In this document: piece after piece, positions 1-7,383 of the stretch
Layout: each line of letters begins with the position of its first letter
How positions within the stretch are numbered: position 1 is the stretch's first letter
DNA from: Acidobacteria bacterium 28-1
GTDB taxonomy: Bacteria > Acidobacteriota > Blastocatellia > Pyrinomonadales > Pyrinomonadaceae
Assembly: GCA_002050365.1 (NCBI GenBank)
Contig: MWYZ01000051.1
Coordinates: forward strand, 1-36,498
Reading direction: 5' to 3'
DNA length: 36,498 bases
Program-made: the position numbers and the translations under genes
Notes under the pieces: generated by a model
What the model was told of the DNA's origin: nothing
The model's database searches: none
The model's input: the letters and a program-made list of their open reading frames with translations, nothing else

Positions 1-104
1 ATTTCAGATGTGGTGATGGAAATCGCGTGTGGGTTACACAATTTGCGAGTAACCTTCCGCCAGCCACTTCAAACAATTGATTTAACGAACTTTGAAGAAA
101 TATA

Positions 105-407
105 TTATTTCCAATAATGTCTATTTAGATTTCTGACGAGCATCCAATCAGGAACTTTGAGTTCGCCGATAAAAAGTTCGTAAAGACTGACCGAAATAAC
201 CAGCAATGCAGTTCCGACGAGAATGCTGTCTAAACAATCGAACAACGCAATCAGCGCAAAATCGTCTTTGACTTCACCCACGGCGATGGCAATCACCGCT
301 TTAACGGTTTTGTACACGCCCAAAATGTATGCCGTCAGCGAGCAAACGAATAAAACGAGAACACCGATGTAAGCCACATAGCGCGATTTTTCAATCAACC
401 ATTTCAT
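105..407 (-). pseudogene. UPF0114 (YqhA-like) membrane protein, C-terminally truncated
   Basis: The 100-residue product starts MKWLIEKSRYVAYIGVLVLF and has hydrophobic segments at about residues 11-32 and 58-78, followed by the family-typical LYELFIGELKVPDWMLVRNL. This matches the UPF0114/YqhA family of small inner-membrane proteins of unknown function. Family members usually continue for several tens of residues after the RNL point with a conserved hydrophilic stretch and another membrane segment. Here the frame ends eight residues later at a TAA, and none of the three frames of the remaining 104 bases resembles the missing part. The gene therefore looks cut short and is probably a relic or a minimal variant. 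It lies 31 bp after the dehydrogenase E1 alpha gene on the same strand. No good Shine-Dalgarno is visible. The family call is fairly secure; the pseudogene status is inferred. Confidence 0.6.
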
Positions 408-438
408 TATTTACCAAGCAATCAACTGAGTTTTCGGT

Positions 439-1503
439 CTATTTTTCCAATACTTTTTTCTTCAACGCTGGCGCAACAATCGAATTATCAAAAACATTAT
501 ACGCCGCCGTAATTCCTTCGGGAAACGGCGCCTCTTCGGCAATCGCCAGTTCGTCGCTCAGATACTTTTCGACTTTCGAGACAATTTCTTTTAATTCTTC
601 CGGGTCAGCAATTTTTTCCTTACTCAAAAATCGTTCGTAACGGTCAATCGGATCATTATTCTTCGCCCAAAATTCGATTTCGCCTTCGGGAACATAAGAT
701 TGATTGTCGTGTTCAGCGTGTCCTTTGCGGCGATAAGTGTGCGCTTCGATTAACACCGAACCGTTGCCGCCACGCGCATATTCAACGGCTTCTTTCATCA
801 CTTCATAACAAGCCACGATGTCGTTTCCGTCAACCGACAAACCTTTTATTCCGTAGCCGACGGCTTTATCAATAAAATTGGCGGCGGCTGTTTGCAGTCT
901 GGTCGGAGTCGAATAAGCGTAACCATTGTTTTCAATAATCGTAATCAGCGGCAGCTTTTGAACGGCGGCAAAATTCACACCTTCGTGAAAAGTTCCCGTC
1001 GAAGTCGTGCCGTCGCCGACGTATGCAGCTGCCACCCGATTTTCCCGTTTCATTCTCGCGGCGATTAAAATGCCGGTCATTACGGGAATCATATCGCCTA
1101 GGTGAGAAATCGGACCGACAAAACCTTTCTCCAAATCGGCAAAGTGAAACTGTACGTCGGCGGCGCGTGAAGGCGCATTCGCCCGTCCTAAATACTGCGC
1201 GAAAATCGTGCGCGGAAGAATTCCTTTGACGAAAACCGCGCCGATGTCGCGTATCAGTGGTGCGATAAAATCTTGATTTTCCAATGCGAAAGCCGTTCCG
1301 ACCGCCGTTGCTTCCTGTCCGAGACTTGTAAAAACGCCGCCCGTTAATTTCGCTTGCCGTTTTAGTTTCACAGTCATTTCATCAAACATTCTGGTTAATT
1401 TGACGAAATGATACATTTGCAAAAGTTGTTCTTTCGTCAAAGATGTCTTCGACGTGCAAGAAAGCGGTTCGGTTGATTTTTTCAAGTTTGTTTTGGCAGT
1501 CAT
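439..1503 (-). CDS. Thiamine-diphosphate-dependent 2-oxoacid dehydrogenase E1 component, alpha subunit (pyruvate or branched-chain type)
   Basis: This is the alpha subunit of the E1 enzyme that decarboxylates a 2-oxoacid and passes the acyl group to the lipoyl E2. The thiamine-diphosphate motif is clear: it starts GDGTTSTGTFHEG at about residue 163 and ends ENN near 193. YRRKGHAEHDNQS is the usual phosphorylation-loop region of this family. Length from ATG 1503 is 354 residues, normal for a separate alpha subunit. The frame also opens at a GTG at 1527, but that codon lies inside an inverted repeat, so ATG 1503 is preferred. No beta subunit or E2 is adjacent; lpdA, the E3, lies 9 kb away on the same strand. 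Substrate (pyruvate versus branched-chain oxoacids) cannot be decided from this sequence, so no symbol is given. Confidence 0.9.
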   Translation of the reverse strand: MTAKTNLKKSTEPLSCTSKTSLTKEQLLQMYHFVKLTRMFDEMTVKLKRQAKLTGGVFTSLGQEATAVGTAFALENQDFIAPLIRDIGAVFVKGILPRTIFAQYLGRANAPSRAADVQFHFADLEKGFVGPISHLGDMIPVMTGILIAARMKRENRVAAAYVGDGTTSTGTFHEGVNFAAVQKLPLITIIENNGYAYSTPTRLQTAAANFIDKAVGYGIKGLSVDGNDIVACYEVMKEAVEYARGGNGSVLIEAHTYRRKGHAEHDNQSYVPEGEIEFWAKNNDPIDRYERFLSKEKIADPEELKEIVSKVEKYLSDELAIAEEAPFPEGITAAYNVFDNSIVAPALKKKVLEK

Positions 1504-1513
1504 TTTTATTTTT

Positions 1514-1575
1514 GCCGCGAATAACACGTGCTAACACGAATTATTTTATTTTCTTTTTTTCGTGTTATTCGTGGC
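1514..1575. repeat. Inverted repeat of 9-bp words between the CBU_0592-like relic and the E1 alpha gene
   Basis: Bases 1514-1528 (GCCGCGAATAACACG) are the reverse complement of 1561-1575 (CGTGTTATTCGTGGC) with one mismatch in 15. An additional nested word, TAACACGAA at 1532-1540, pairs with 1559-1567. The right arm reads as two related nonamers, TTCGTGTTA and TTCGTGGCT. The spacer is T-rich. The repeat starts at the stop codon of the upstream relic and ends just before the E1 alpha start, so it could form a hairpin in the mRNA leader. It has no clean U-tract typical of an intrinsic terminator. Confidence 0.7.
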
Positions 1576-1822
1576 TAATTTTTCTTCAAGAAGTATTTGC
1601 CGATTCCGTAAAGACTAATCAGCACCCAAAAAATTTTACGATGAATGCGGAAAAATTGAAATTATAGATTAAAGAAACGATTATCAAACTCGCGCCCGAA
1701 GCGTTCAGCAGAGAATACAACAGGCATTCGCTTTTGATTTTTTCGGTTTGCAGCAAAACGTAGGTGAGAATAATTATCCCGACACCGATTGAGCCAGCAA
1801 AATCATACCAGGCAATCCAGAC
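1575..1822 (-). pseudogene. Relic of a small CBU_0592-like membrane protein
   Basis: Read on the minus strand from 1822, the frame gives VWIAWYDFAGSIGVGIIIL, then a Q-rich turn, then LLYSLLNASGASLIIVSLIY. This resembles the short CBU_0592-like integral membrane proteins (usually about 80 residues, WYDxxGxxGV...LLYSLLNxxGA). The gene lacks a start codon and is shifted by one base near 1627-1632: adding a single T to a run of six T restores the family-typical ending FFWVLISLYGIGKYFLKKN before a TAG at 1575. The 5' end runs directly into the cytidine deaminase relic in another frame, suggesting that one deletion removed the end of one gene and the start of the other. The homopolymer shift could also be a sequencing error, but the missing start supports decay. 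Confidence 0.55.
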
Positions 1823-1955
1823 AAATTCCCGTGTAGATATTTCCCTTGTTCGTCTGTAACGCGCAGGCGACGTTTCCCGCGACTAAATATTCTGCGGAAA
1901 GTTGAAATTCGCCGAGAAACGTTTCGGCTTTTTCGATTAACTCCTTATGTTTCAA
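1803..1955 (-). pseudogene. N-terminal fragment of a cytidine deaminase-like gene
   Basis: Starting at a TTG codon (1953-1955) with AGGAAAA about ten bases upstream, the frame reads KHKELIEKAETFL, then AEYLVAGNVACALQTNKG, then NIYTGICLDC, and stops at TGA 1803-1805. This is the N-terminal part of the cytidine deaminase fold, with the VACAL...NIYTG..LD pattern that precedes the zinc-ligand helix in complete enzymes. The zinc motifs (HAE and PCxxC) are absent because only 50 codons remain of about 130. The TTG follows the TAA of the upstream BNR-repeat gene with no gap, so the two were probably translationally coupled in one operon. The fragment is almost certainly non-functional. Confidence 0.55.
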
Positions 1956-3008
1956 TTAATTTTTTCCTGTTAAAAATTTAGTGACAAGACCGTTTGCGCC
2001 GACCGCCCAAACCGCATTTTTGCCTTTGGCTTGCACGGCGTTGTAATTTTCCTTGTCTAAATTTTTCCAAGTTTTTCCGCCGTCGAAAGAAATATCTGAA
2101 CCGCTCGAACCAACCGCGACAATCGTTTTTTTGTCAACAAATGTCGCGCTCGAACGATAGCCGTTCAAGCCTTGTCCCAAAATCCAAGTTTTTCCGCCAT
2201 CGCTTGTGAAAGCCAAATTATTATTGATTTCATCCGGCTTCTCGTAATTTCCGCCAACGATTACGCCGCGCGTTTTGTCCTGCATTGCAATCGAAAAAAT
2301 TCCGCTTCCCGCTGTTCCTTTGACAATCGGCGTATCAGCAACAAACCAACTTAAACCGCGACTGTTCGAGCGAAAAACTCTGGCATCGTTTCCGCCTGAA
2401 ACTAGAAAAACGTCTGTTTTGCCCTTTGTTATTAAACAAGTTCCGCTCGCGGCAAACGCGGCTTCGCTTTGTTTGGCGTTTGCCATTTTTTCGTTGTCCA
2501 AAGGCTTCCAAGTTTCGCCGTCTTTTGTTTCAATCAAAAGATATTTGCCGTCAATCGGGTCTGACATTGCGATTCCGTTATTCTTATCCCAAAAAGCAAA
2601 CGCATCGAAAAACGCTTTTCCGTTCATGTTTTTAAATTGAAGTTTCCAGGTCGCGCCGCCGTCCGAAGTTTTGTAAATGCGCGAATTTTCGCCTTCGCCG
2701 ATGCTCAAAAGATAAGCCGTGTTTGCATCAAACGCTTCGACATCGCGGAAATCTAATTTGTCGGCATCGGGAACTTTGCCGATTGTCCAAGTCTTTCCGC
2801 CGTCAATTGTTTTTAAAAATGTTCCGCCCGCGCCGCTCGCCCAAATTATCTTTTCATTAACTACGGCAAGCCCGCGCAAACTCGCTTTGGTGTCAACTGT
2901 TTGCTTTTGCCATTGCGCGTCGGCGGCAATTGGAGCAAAGAGAAGAAATAAAAATAATAAGCGGCTGATAAGGGAAAAATAGGCTTGAAAAGTCGAATTA
3001 TACTTCAT
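1956..3008 (-). CDS. Secreted BNR/Asp-box repeat protein (YCF48-like/sialidase-like beta-propeller)
   Basis: The 350-residue protein begins with a signal peptide (hydrophobic LLFLFLLFAPIAADA, likely cleaved near residue 31). The mature part carries repeated Asp-boxes of the S/T-x-D-x-G-x-x-W type: TIDGGKTW, TSDGGATW, TKDGETW, TSDGGKTW and SFDGGKTW, spaced as in BNR and YCF48-type beta-propellers. Proteins of this kind are exported. Some are glycosidases, but many have no known enzymatic role, and I see no sialidase FRIP motif or catalytic set. The gene is followed without a gap by the cytidine deaminase relic. The upstream region shares a short divergent space with aidB; no clear ribosome-binding site precedes the ATG. 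Confidence 0.8.
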   Translation of the reverse strand: MKYNSTFQAYFSLISRLLFLFLLFAPIAADAQWQKQTVDTKASLRGLAVVNEKIIWASGAGGTFLKTIDGGKTWTIGKVPDADKLDFRDVEAFDANTAYLLSIGEGENSRIYKTSDGGATWKLQFKNMNGKAFFDAFAFWDKNNGIAMSDPIDGKYLLIETKDGETWKPLDNEKMANAKQSEAAFAASGTCLITKGKTDVFLVSGGNDARVFRSNSRGLSWFVADTPIVKGTAGSGIFSIAMQDKTRGVIVGGNYEKPDEINNNLAFTSDGGKTWILGQGLNGYRSSATFVDKKTIVAVGSSGSDISFDGGKTWKNLDKENYNAVQAKGKNAVWAVGANGLVTKFLTGKN

Positions 3009-3099
3009 AAAAATACACGAATGACAAGTATTATCTTGATGAATGCTTGTTTTAAAGCCTCGTTATAAAGTAATTTAATTTAACAATCGAGGCAAACGA

Positions 3100-4755
3100 A
3101 TGACAAAAACCGCCGAATTCGCGTTTGGAAAATCGCTCAATCAACCGCCGATTTTAGAAAACTACAATCTTTTCGCGTCCGATGTTGCGCTTTGCGAAGC
3201 AGTCGAATCGAACGGCGGCGCGTGGAACGATGAAAATGCAAAGGCTTTTGGTGAAATTCTGGGAAAAGCCGAGACGCTCGAACTCGGAAATTCAGCTAAT
3301 AAAAATCCGCCGATTTTAAAAACGCACGACCGTTTCGGCAATCGGCTCGATACGGTCGAATATCATCCGTCGTATCACGAGCTTATGCGAATCGGTATCG
3401 AAAACCAAACGCACAGTTTGAGTTGGACGAGTGAACACGCGGGCGCGTATGTTGCCCGAAACGCGTTGGCTTTTTTGAAACAGCAAGTTGACGAAGGCAC
3501 GAGTTGTCCGCTGACGATGACCTTCGCCGTCGTGCCGTCTCTGAAAATCCAACCCGAAATTGCCGATGAATGGCTTCCGCGAATTTTATCGAATGAATAT
3601 GACCCGCGATTTATTCCTGCGTCGGAAAAACGCGGCGCGACTTTCGGAATGGCGATGACCGAACCGCAAGGCGGAAGCGACGTTCGCGCTAATCTAACTC
3701 GCGCCCGAAAAATTGGCAGCGGAGAATATGAAATCACAGGCAGAAAATGGTTTTGCAGTGCGCCGATGTGCGATGCTTTTCTGGTTTTGGCGCAAACCGA
3801 ACGAGGCATTTCGTGTTTTCTTCTGCCGCGATTCAAAACCGACGGCGCGAGAAATGCTTTTCACATCTCGCGTTTAAAGGACAAACTCGGCAATAAATCA
3901 AATGCTTCGAGCGAAGTTGAATTTCACGCGGCTTACGCACAAATCATTGGCGAAGAAGGGCGCGGCGTAGCAAACATTATGGAAATGGTGCGTCACACGC
4001 GGCTCGATTGTGCAGTCGGTTCGGCGGCAACTCTGCGCCGTGCGGTTGCTGAAAGTCTGCATCATTGCGCGTATCGTTCGGCATTTGGTAAATTGCTCAT
4101 CAAGCAACCTTTGATGCAAAATGTTTTGGCTGATTTGTGTCTCGAATCCGAAGCGGCGACCGCACTCGCTTTTCGTCTGGCGCGTGGTTTTGATGAATCC
4201 GCGAACGACGAACAAGCCAAACTTTTCACGCGAATCGCAACGGCAATCGGCAAGTTTTGGATTTGCAAACGCGCAGTCTTTGCCGCTTCCGAAGCGATGG
4301 AAGTTTTGGGCGGCAACGGCTACGTCGAAGAATCGGTTTTGCCGCGACTTTACCGCGATGTTCCCATCAATTCGATTTGGGAAGGTTCGGGCAATGTGCA
4401 GTGTCTGGACGTTTTGCGCTCGATGCAGAAAGAGCCGCAGAGCGTTGAAGCGTTGCTCAATGAAATAAAATCCGCGAGCGGCGCGAATAAAAATTTTGAT
4501 AATTTTATTTGCGGCATTGAAAAGGAATTGCTTAATGTTAATGATTTGGAATTTCGGGCGCGGCGCGTGGTCGAGCGATTGGCGTTGGCTTTGCAAGCGT
4601 CGGTTTTATTGAAAAATGCGCCGAATTTTGTCGGCGATGCTTTTTGCAATTCTCGTTTGACGGAAAATTATTTGAGTTTCGGAACGCTGCCCGTCGGAAC
4701 GGATTTTGAAAAAATAATCAATCGTTCGATGCCGAAAACGATAGATAATGGATAA
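3100..4755 (+). CDS. aidB: AidB-type acyl-CoA dehydrogenase family flavoprotein
   Basis: The 551-residue product matches the adaptive-response acyl-CoA dehydrogenase AidB in length (about 540) and in order of segments: the N-terminal HDRFGNRLDTVEYHPSYHELM block, SCPLTMTFAVVP, the FAD-region TEPQGGSDVRAN, and the C-terminal EAMEVLGGNGYVEE..LPRLYRDVPINSIWEGSGNV typical of the AidB branch. AidB is an FAD protein induced during alkylation stress in E. coli that binds DNA; its catalytic role is unsettled. GAGG lies eight bases before the ATG. The last residues (MPKTIDNG) are encoded by the first heptamers of the repeat at 4744-4858, so the natural C-terminus was probably altered by that repeat. 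An acyl-CoA ligase follows on the same strand. Confidence 0.88.
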   Translation: MTKTAEFAFGKSLNQPPILENYNLFASDVALCEAVESNGGAWNDENAKAFGEILGKAETLELGNSANKNPPILKTHDRFGNRLDTVEYHPSYHELMRIGIENQTHSLSWTSEHAGAYVARNALAFLKQQVDEGTSCPLTMTFAVVPSLKIQPEIADEWLPRILSNEYDPRFIPASEKRGATFGMAMTEPQGGSDVRANLTRARKIGSGEYEITGRKWFCSAPMCDAFLVLAQTERGISCFLLPRFKTDGARNAFHISRLKDKLGNKSNASSEVEFHAAYAQIIGEEGRGVANIMEMVRHTRLDCAVGSAATLRRAVAESLHHCAYRSAFGKLLIKQPLMQNVLADLCLESEAATALAFRLARGFDESANDEQAKLFTRIATAIGKFWICKRAVFAASEAMEVLGGNGYVEESVLPRLYRDVPINSIWEGSGNVQCLDVLRSMQKEPQSVEALLNEIKSASGANKNFDNFICGIEKELLNVNDLEFRARRVVERLALALQASVLLKNAPNFVGDAFCNSRLTENYLSFGTLPVGTDFEKIINRSMPKTIDNG

Positions 4756-4858
4756 TGGATAATGGATAATGAAAAATTATAAGGCGGAAAATTTAGAATC
4801 TTTAAGTGCCTCTATTCATCCATTTAATTGCAAAGATTTCAATTATCCATTATCCATT
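4744..4858. repeat. Heptamer-based inverted repeat (GATAATG words)
   Basis: Four exact tandem GATAATG heptamers occupy 4744-4771. Their reverse complement, CATTATC, recurs at 4848-4854, flanked by the near-copy AATTATC at 4841-4847 and a half copy at 4855-4858. The arms can fold into a hairpin with a loop of about 70 bases. The left arm encodes the end of AidB; the right arm lies just before the true start of the acyl-CoA ligase. This is one of three 7-bp-phased inverted repeats in the window. Confidence 0.8.
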
Positions 4859-4867
4859 CTAAGAATT

Positions 4868-6409
4868 ATGTTAAATCTAGCGATTCTACTCGAAGACAGC
4901 GCACGTAATGTGCCTGAAAGATGCGCCGTTATCTGCGGCGACGCTCGCCTTACTTACGCCGAAACGAACGCGAAAGCCAACCAAGTCGCCAATGCTTTGC
5001 GCGATTTGGGAATCGGAAAAGGCGACAAAATCGCGCTGTCGTGTCCAAATCTGCCGTTCTTTCCAATCATTTATTACGGCATTTTGAAAATGGGCGCGGT
5101 CGTCGTGCCGCTCAATGTTCTGCTTAAAGGGCGCGAAATCGCTTATCACCTCAGCAATTCCGACGCGCGTGCTTTTTTCTGTTTTCAAGGCACGGCAGAT
5201 TTGCCGATGGGCGAATTTGGTTTTGAAGGTTTTTCGCAAACCGAAACGTGCGAAAAATTTATTTTGATTGGCGCGAATCCAACTGAAAAATCGCCGTTTG
5301 AAAATACAAACACTTTCGCCGAGTTTACTCAAAATCAGCCGACAAAATTCGATTCGGTTGACACGCAAGCCGACGATACCGCCGTTATACTCTACACCTC
5401 AGGCACAACGGGACAGCCGAAAGGCGCGGAACTGACACATATAAATATGATTCTAAACGCGCGGCTGTTCGGCATTTACGATGCGCGGCGCGGTTTTGAC
5501 ACGCATCTTTTAACTTTGCCGCTTTTTCATTCGTTCGGGCAGAGCGTGCAGATGAATTCGGGTTTTTACAACGGCGCGACTTTGAATCTGCTGCCGCGTT
5601 TCACGCCCGAAGCCGCGCTCTCTGAAATGGAAAAAAACGATGTGACGATTTTCGCGGGCGTGCCGACGATGTATTGGGCGTTGCTCAATTACGCGGAGGC
5701 AGACCGATTCGATTTAGCGAAAATCGCCGCTAATTTAGCCACTTGTCACGCGGGCGGTTCGCCCTTGCCGCTTGAAGTTCTGCGCAATTTCGAGGCGAAA
5801 TTTAACACGAAAATTATGGAAGGCTACGGGCTTTCGGAGACTTCGCCCGTCGCTGTTTTCAACCGAGCGGCGAATTCGCGAGCAGGTTCGGTCGGCTTTC
5901 CCGTCTGGGGCGTTCAGGTGCGGGTCGTGGACGAAAACGGCGCGGACGTTCCCGTCGGCGACTTGGGCGAAATCGTCATTCGCGGACACAACATTATGAA
6001 AGGCTATTACAAAAAACCAGAAGCGACGGAAGCGGCGATAAAAGACGGCTGGTTTTATTCGGGCGACATCGGACGATTCGACACGGACGGTTTTTTGTAT
6101 ATTGCCGACCGCGTTAAAGATATGATTTTGCGCGGCGGCTTTAACGTCTATCCGCGCGAACTCGAAGAAGTTTTGATGACGCACGAAGCCGTTTCCCTGT
6201 GCGCCGTTATCGGCGTTCCGCACGATGAATACGGCGAAGAAATCAAAGCCTTCATTGTCAAGAAAGGCGGAGCGATTGCAACCGAAAACGAAATTGTCGA
6301 ATGGTGCAAAACGAATATGGCGAGTTACAAATATCCGCGCCTTGTCGAGTTTCGGGAAACTCTGCCGATGACCGCGACGGGCAAAATTCTCAAACGCGAA
6401 TTACGCTGA
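4868..6409 (+). CDS. Acyl-CoA ligase (AMP-forming, ANL superfamily)
   Basis: The enzyme activates a carboxylic acid, probably a fatty acid, with ATP and links it to CoA. The P-loop motif YTSGTTGQPKG is at about residues 175-185, followed by the family motifs GYGLSETSP, YSGDIGRFDTDGFLYIADRVKD and the C-terminal catalytic lysine motif TATGKILKREL. At 513 residues it has the usual length of bacterial long-chain or medium-chain fatty acyl-CoA ligases. The frame is open from 4769, but the first 33 codons translate the heptamer repeat, so ATG 4868 (MLNLAILLEDSA), where family similarity begins, is taken as the start. It follows aidB on the same strand and ends one base before the convergent epimerase gene. 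The exact acyl substrate cannot be seen. Confidence 0.88.
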   Translation: MLNLAILLEDSARNVPERCAVICGDARLTYAETNAKANQVANALRDLGIGKGDKIALSCPNLPFFPIIYYGILKMGAVVVPLNVLLKGREIAYHLSNSDARAFFCFQGTADLPMGEFGFEGFSQTETCEKFILIGANPTEKSPFENTNTFAEFTQNQPTKFDSVDTQADDTAVILYTSGTTGQPKGAELTHINMILNARLFGIYDARRGFDTHLLTLPLFHSFGQSVQMNSGFYNGATLNLLPRFTPEAALSEMEKNDVTIFAGVPTMYWALLNYAEADRFDLAKIAANLATCHAGGSPLPLEVLRNFEAKFNTKIMEGYGLSETSPVAVFNRAANSRAGSVGFPVWGVQVRVVDENGADVPVGDLGEIVIRGHNIMKGYYKKPEATEAAIKDGWFYSGDIGRFDTDGFLYIADRVKDMILRGGFNVYPRELEEVLMTHEAVSLCAVIGVPHDEYGEEIKAFIVKKGGAIATENEIVEWCKTNMASYKYPRLVEFRETLPMTATGKILKRELR

Positions 6410-6410
6410 A

Positions 6411-7364
6411 TTATCCGTTTTCGCTGCGCCATCTTTGGCAAAGATTTTGCGCCGCGCTTTCCCAGTCGGAAAACTCAAACTCGAATCCTGATTCGAGAAG
6501 ACGAGTCGGCACGACGCGGCGGCTCTTCAAAACTAATTCCGTTTCCGTCCGCATAAAAATCGCACCGACTTCGAGCATCAATTTCGTCGCCGGAAGTCCG
6601 AAAGAAATTCCCCACTTTTGGCGCAGAATTCGCATAAATTCAGCGTTCGGCAAAGGATTCGGGGCAGAAATATTGACTGCGCTCGAAAGTTCTTCGTGTT
6701 CGATAAGCCAATAAATTGCTCGGATAAAATCCGCGTCGTGAATCCACGAAAGATATTGTTTGCCGTCGCCGGAAGTTCCGCCTAAACCGCGCCGGACAAG
6801 TCCGAGCAGAACATCAAAAATTCCGCCTTTATCAGGGCTCATCGTCATCGCCGAACGCAGCAAAACTTTTCGTGTGCGCGACGTATCGGTTTCATCTGCC
6901 GCGCGTTCCCAAGATTTGGCGACATCAATACTAAAATTCCAGGTGTCCGGCGCAGTCGGTTCATTGCCCCCGATGATGCCAGTTATTTCATCATTCGGCG
7001 CGTCAAAACGATGTGCATAAATTGTCGCGGTCGAGGCTTGCAGCCAAACTTTCGGCGGCTTCGTCGCTTTAGCAATCGCTTCTCCGACAATCTTCGTAGA
7101 TTTCACGCGCGAATCCATAATTTCACGACGGTTTTCGTCCGTATAGCGGCAATTTACATTACGTCCGGCAAGATTAATAACGACATCGGCATTTTCAAAT
7201 TCCTTTGCCCACAGCCCAAGCGTTTCCGCGTCCCATTCTACAGTTCGCCAATCGGACTTTTCTGCTTTTCGACTGAGAATCACAATTTCGTGTCCGTCGG
7301 CGTGAAACGACCGCGCTAAAATTGTGCCGACTTGTCCGTTTCCGCCCGGAATAATTATTTTCAT
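6411..7364 (-). CDS. TIGR01777 family NAD(P)-binding epimerase-like protein
   Basis: This is an atypical short-chain dehydrogenase (SDR39U1/YfcH-like) with the Rossmann motif GGNGQVG at residues 7-13. Further family-typical segments are DVVINLAGRNVNCRYTDENR, RVKSTKIVGEAI, ASTATIYAHR and the SWIHDADFIRAIYWLIE block, and the C-terminal DUF1731-like region contains LESGFEFEFSDWESA. The biochemical role of the family is not established. ATG 7364 is chosen because TGGAG lies six bases upstream; the alternative ATG at 7376 would place that Shine-Dalgarno inside the gene. It lies 19 bases after serA on the same strand and converges with the acyl-CoA ligase. Confidence 0.88.
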   Translation of the reverse strand: MKIIIPGGNGQVGTILARSFHADGHEIVILSRKAEKSDWRTVEWDAETLGLWAKEFENADVVINLAGRNVNCRYTDENRREIMDSRVKSTKIVGEAIAKATKPPKVWLQASTATIYAHRFDAPNDEITGIIGGNEPTAPDTWNFSIDVAKSWERAADETDTSRTRKVLLRSAMTMSPDKGGIFDVLLGLVRRGLGGTSGDGKQYLSWIHDADFIRAIYWLIEHEELSSAVNISAPNPLPNAEFMRILRQKWGISFGLPATKLMLEVGAIFMRTETELVLKSRRVVPTRLLESGFEFEFSDWESAAQNLCQRWRSENG

Positions 7365-7383
7365 AAACTGCTCCACATTCTGT

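Noticed and set aside
1443..1667. Plus-strand open frame of 74 residues
   Set aside because: It lies antisense to the E1 alpha start, the inverted repeat and the relic, and has no ribosome-binding site or family pattern.
4744..4771. CRISPR or plasmid iteron array
   Set aside because: Units are only 7 bp with no spacers, and no cas, rep or par gene is near.
4769..4867. N-terminal extension of the acyl-CoA ligase
   Set aside because: These 33 codons translate the heptamer repeat and unrelated spacer; family similarity starts at ATG 4868.
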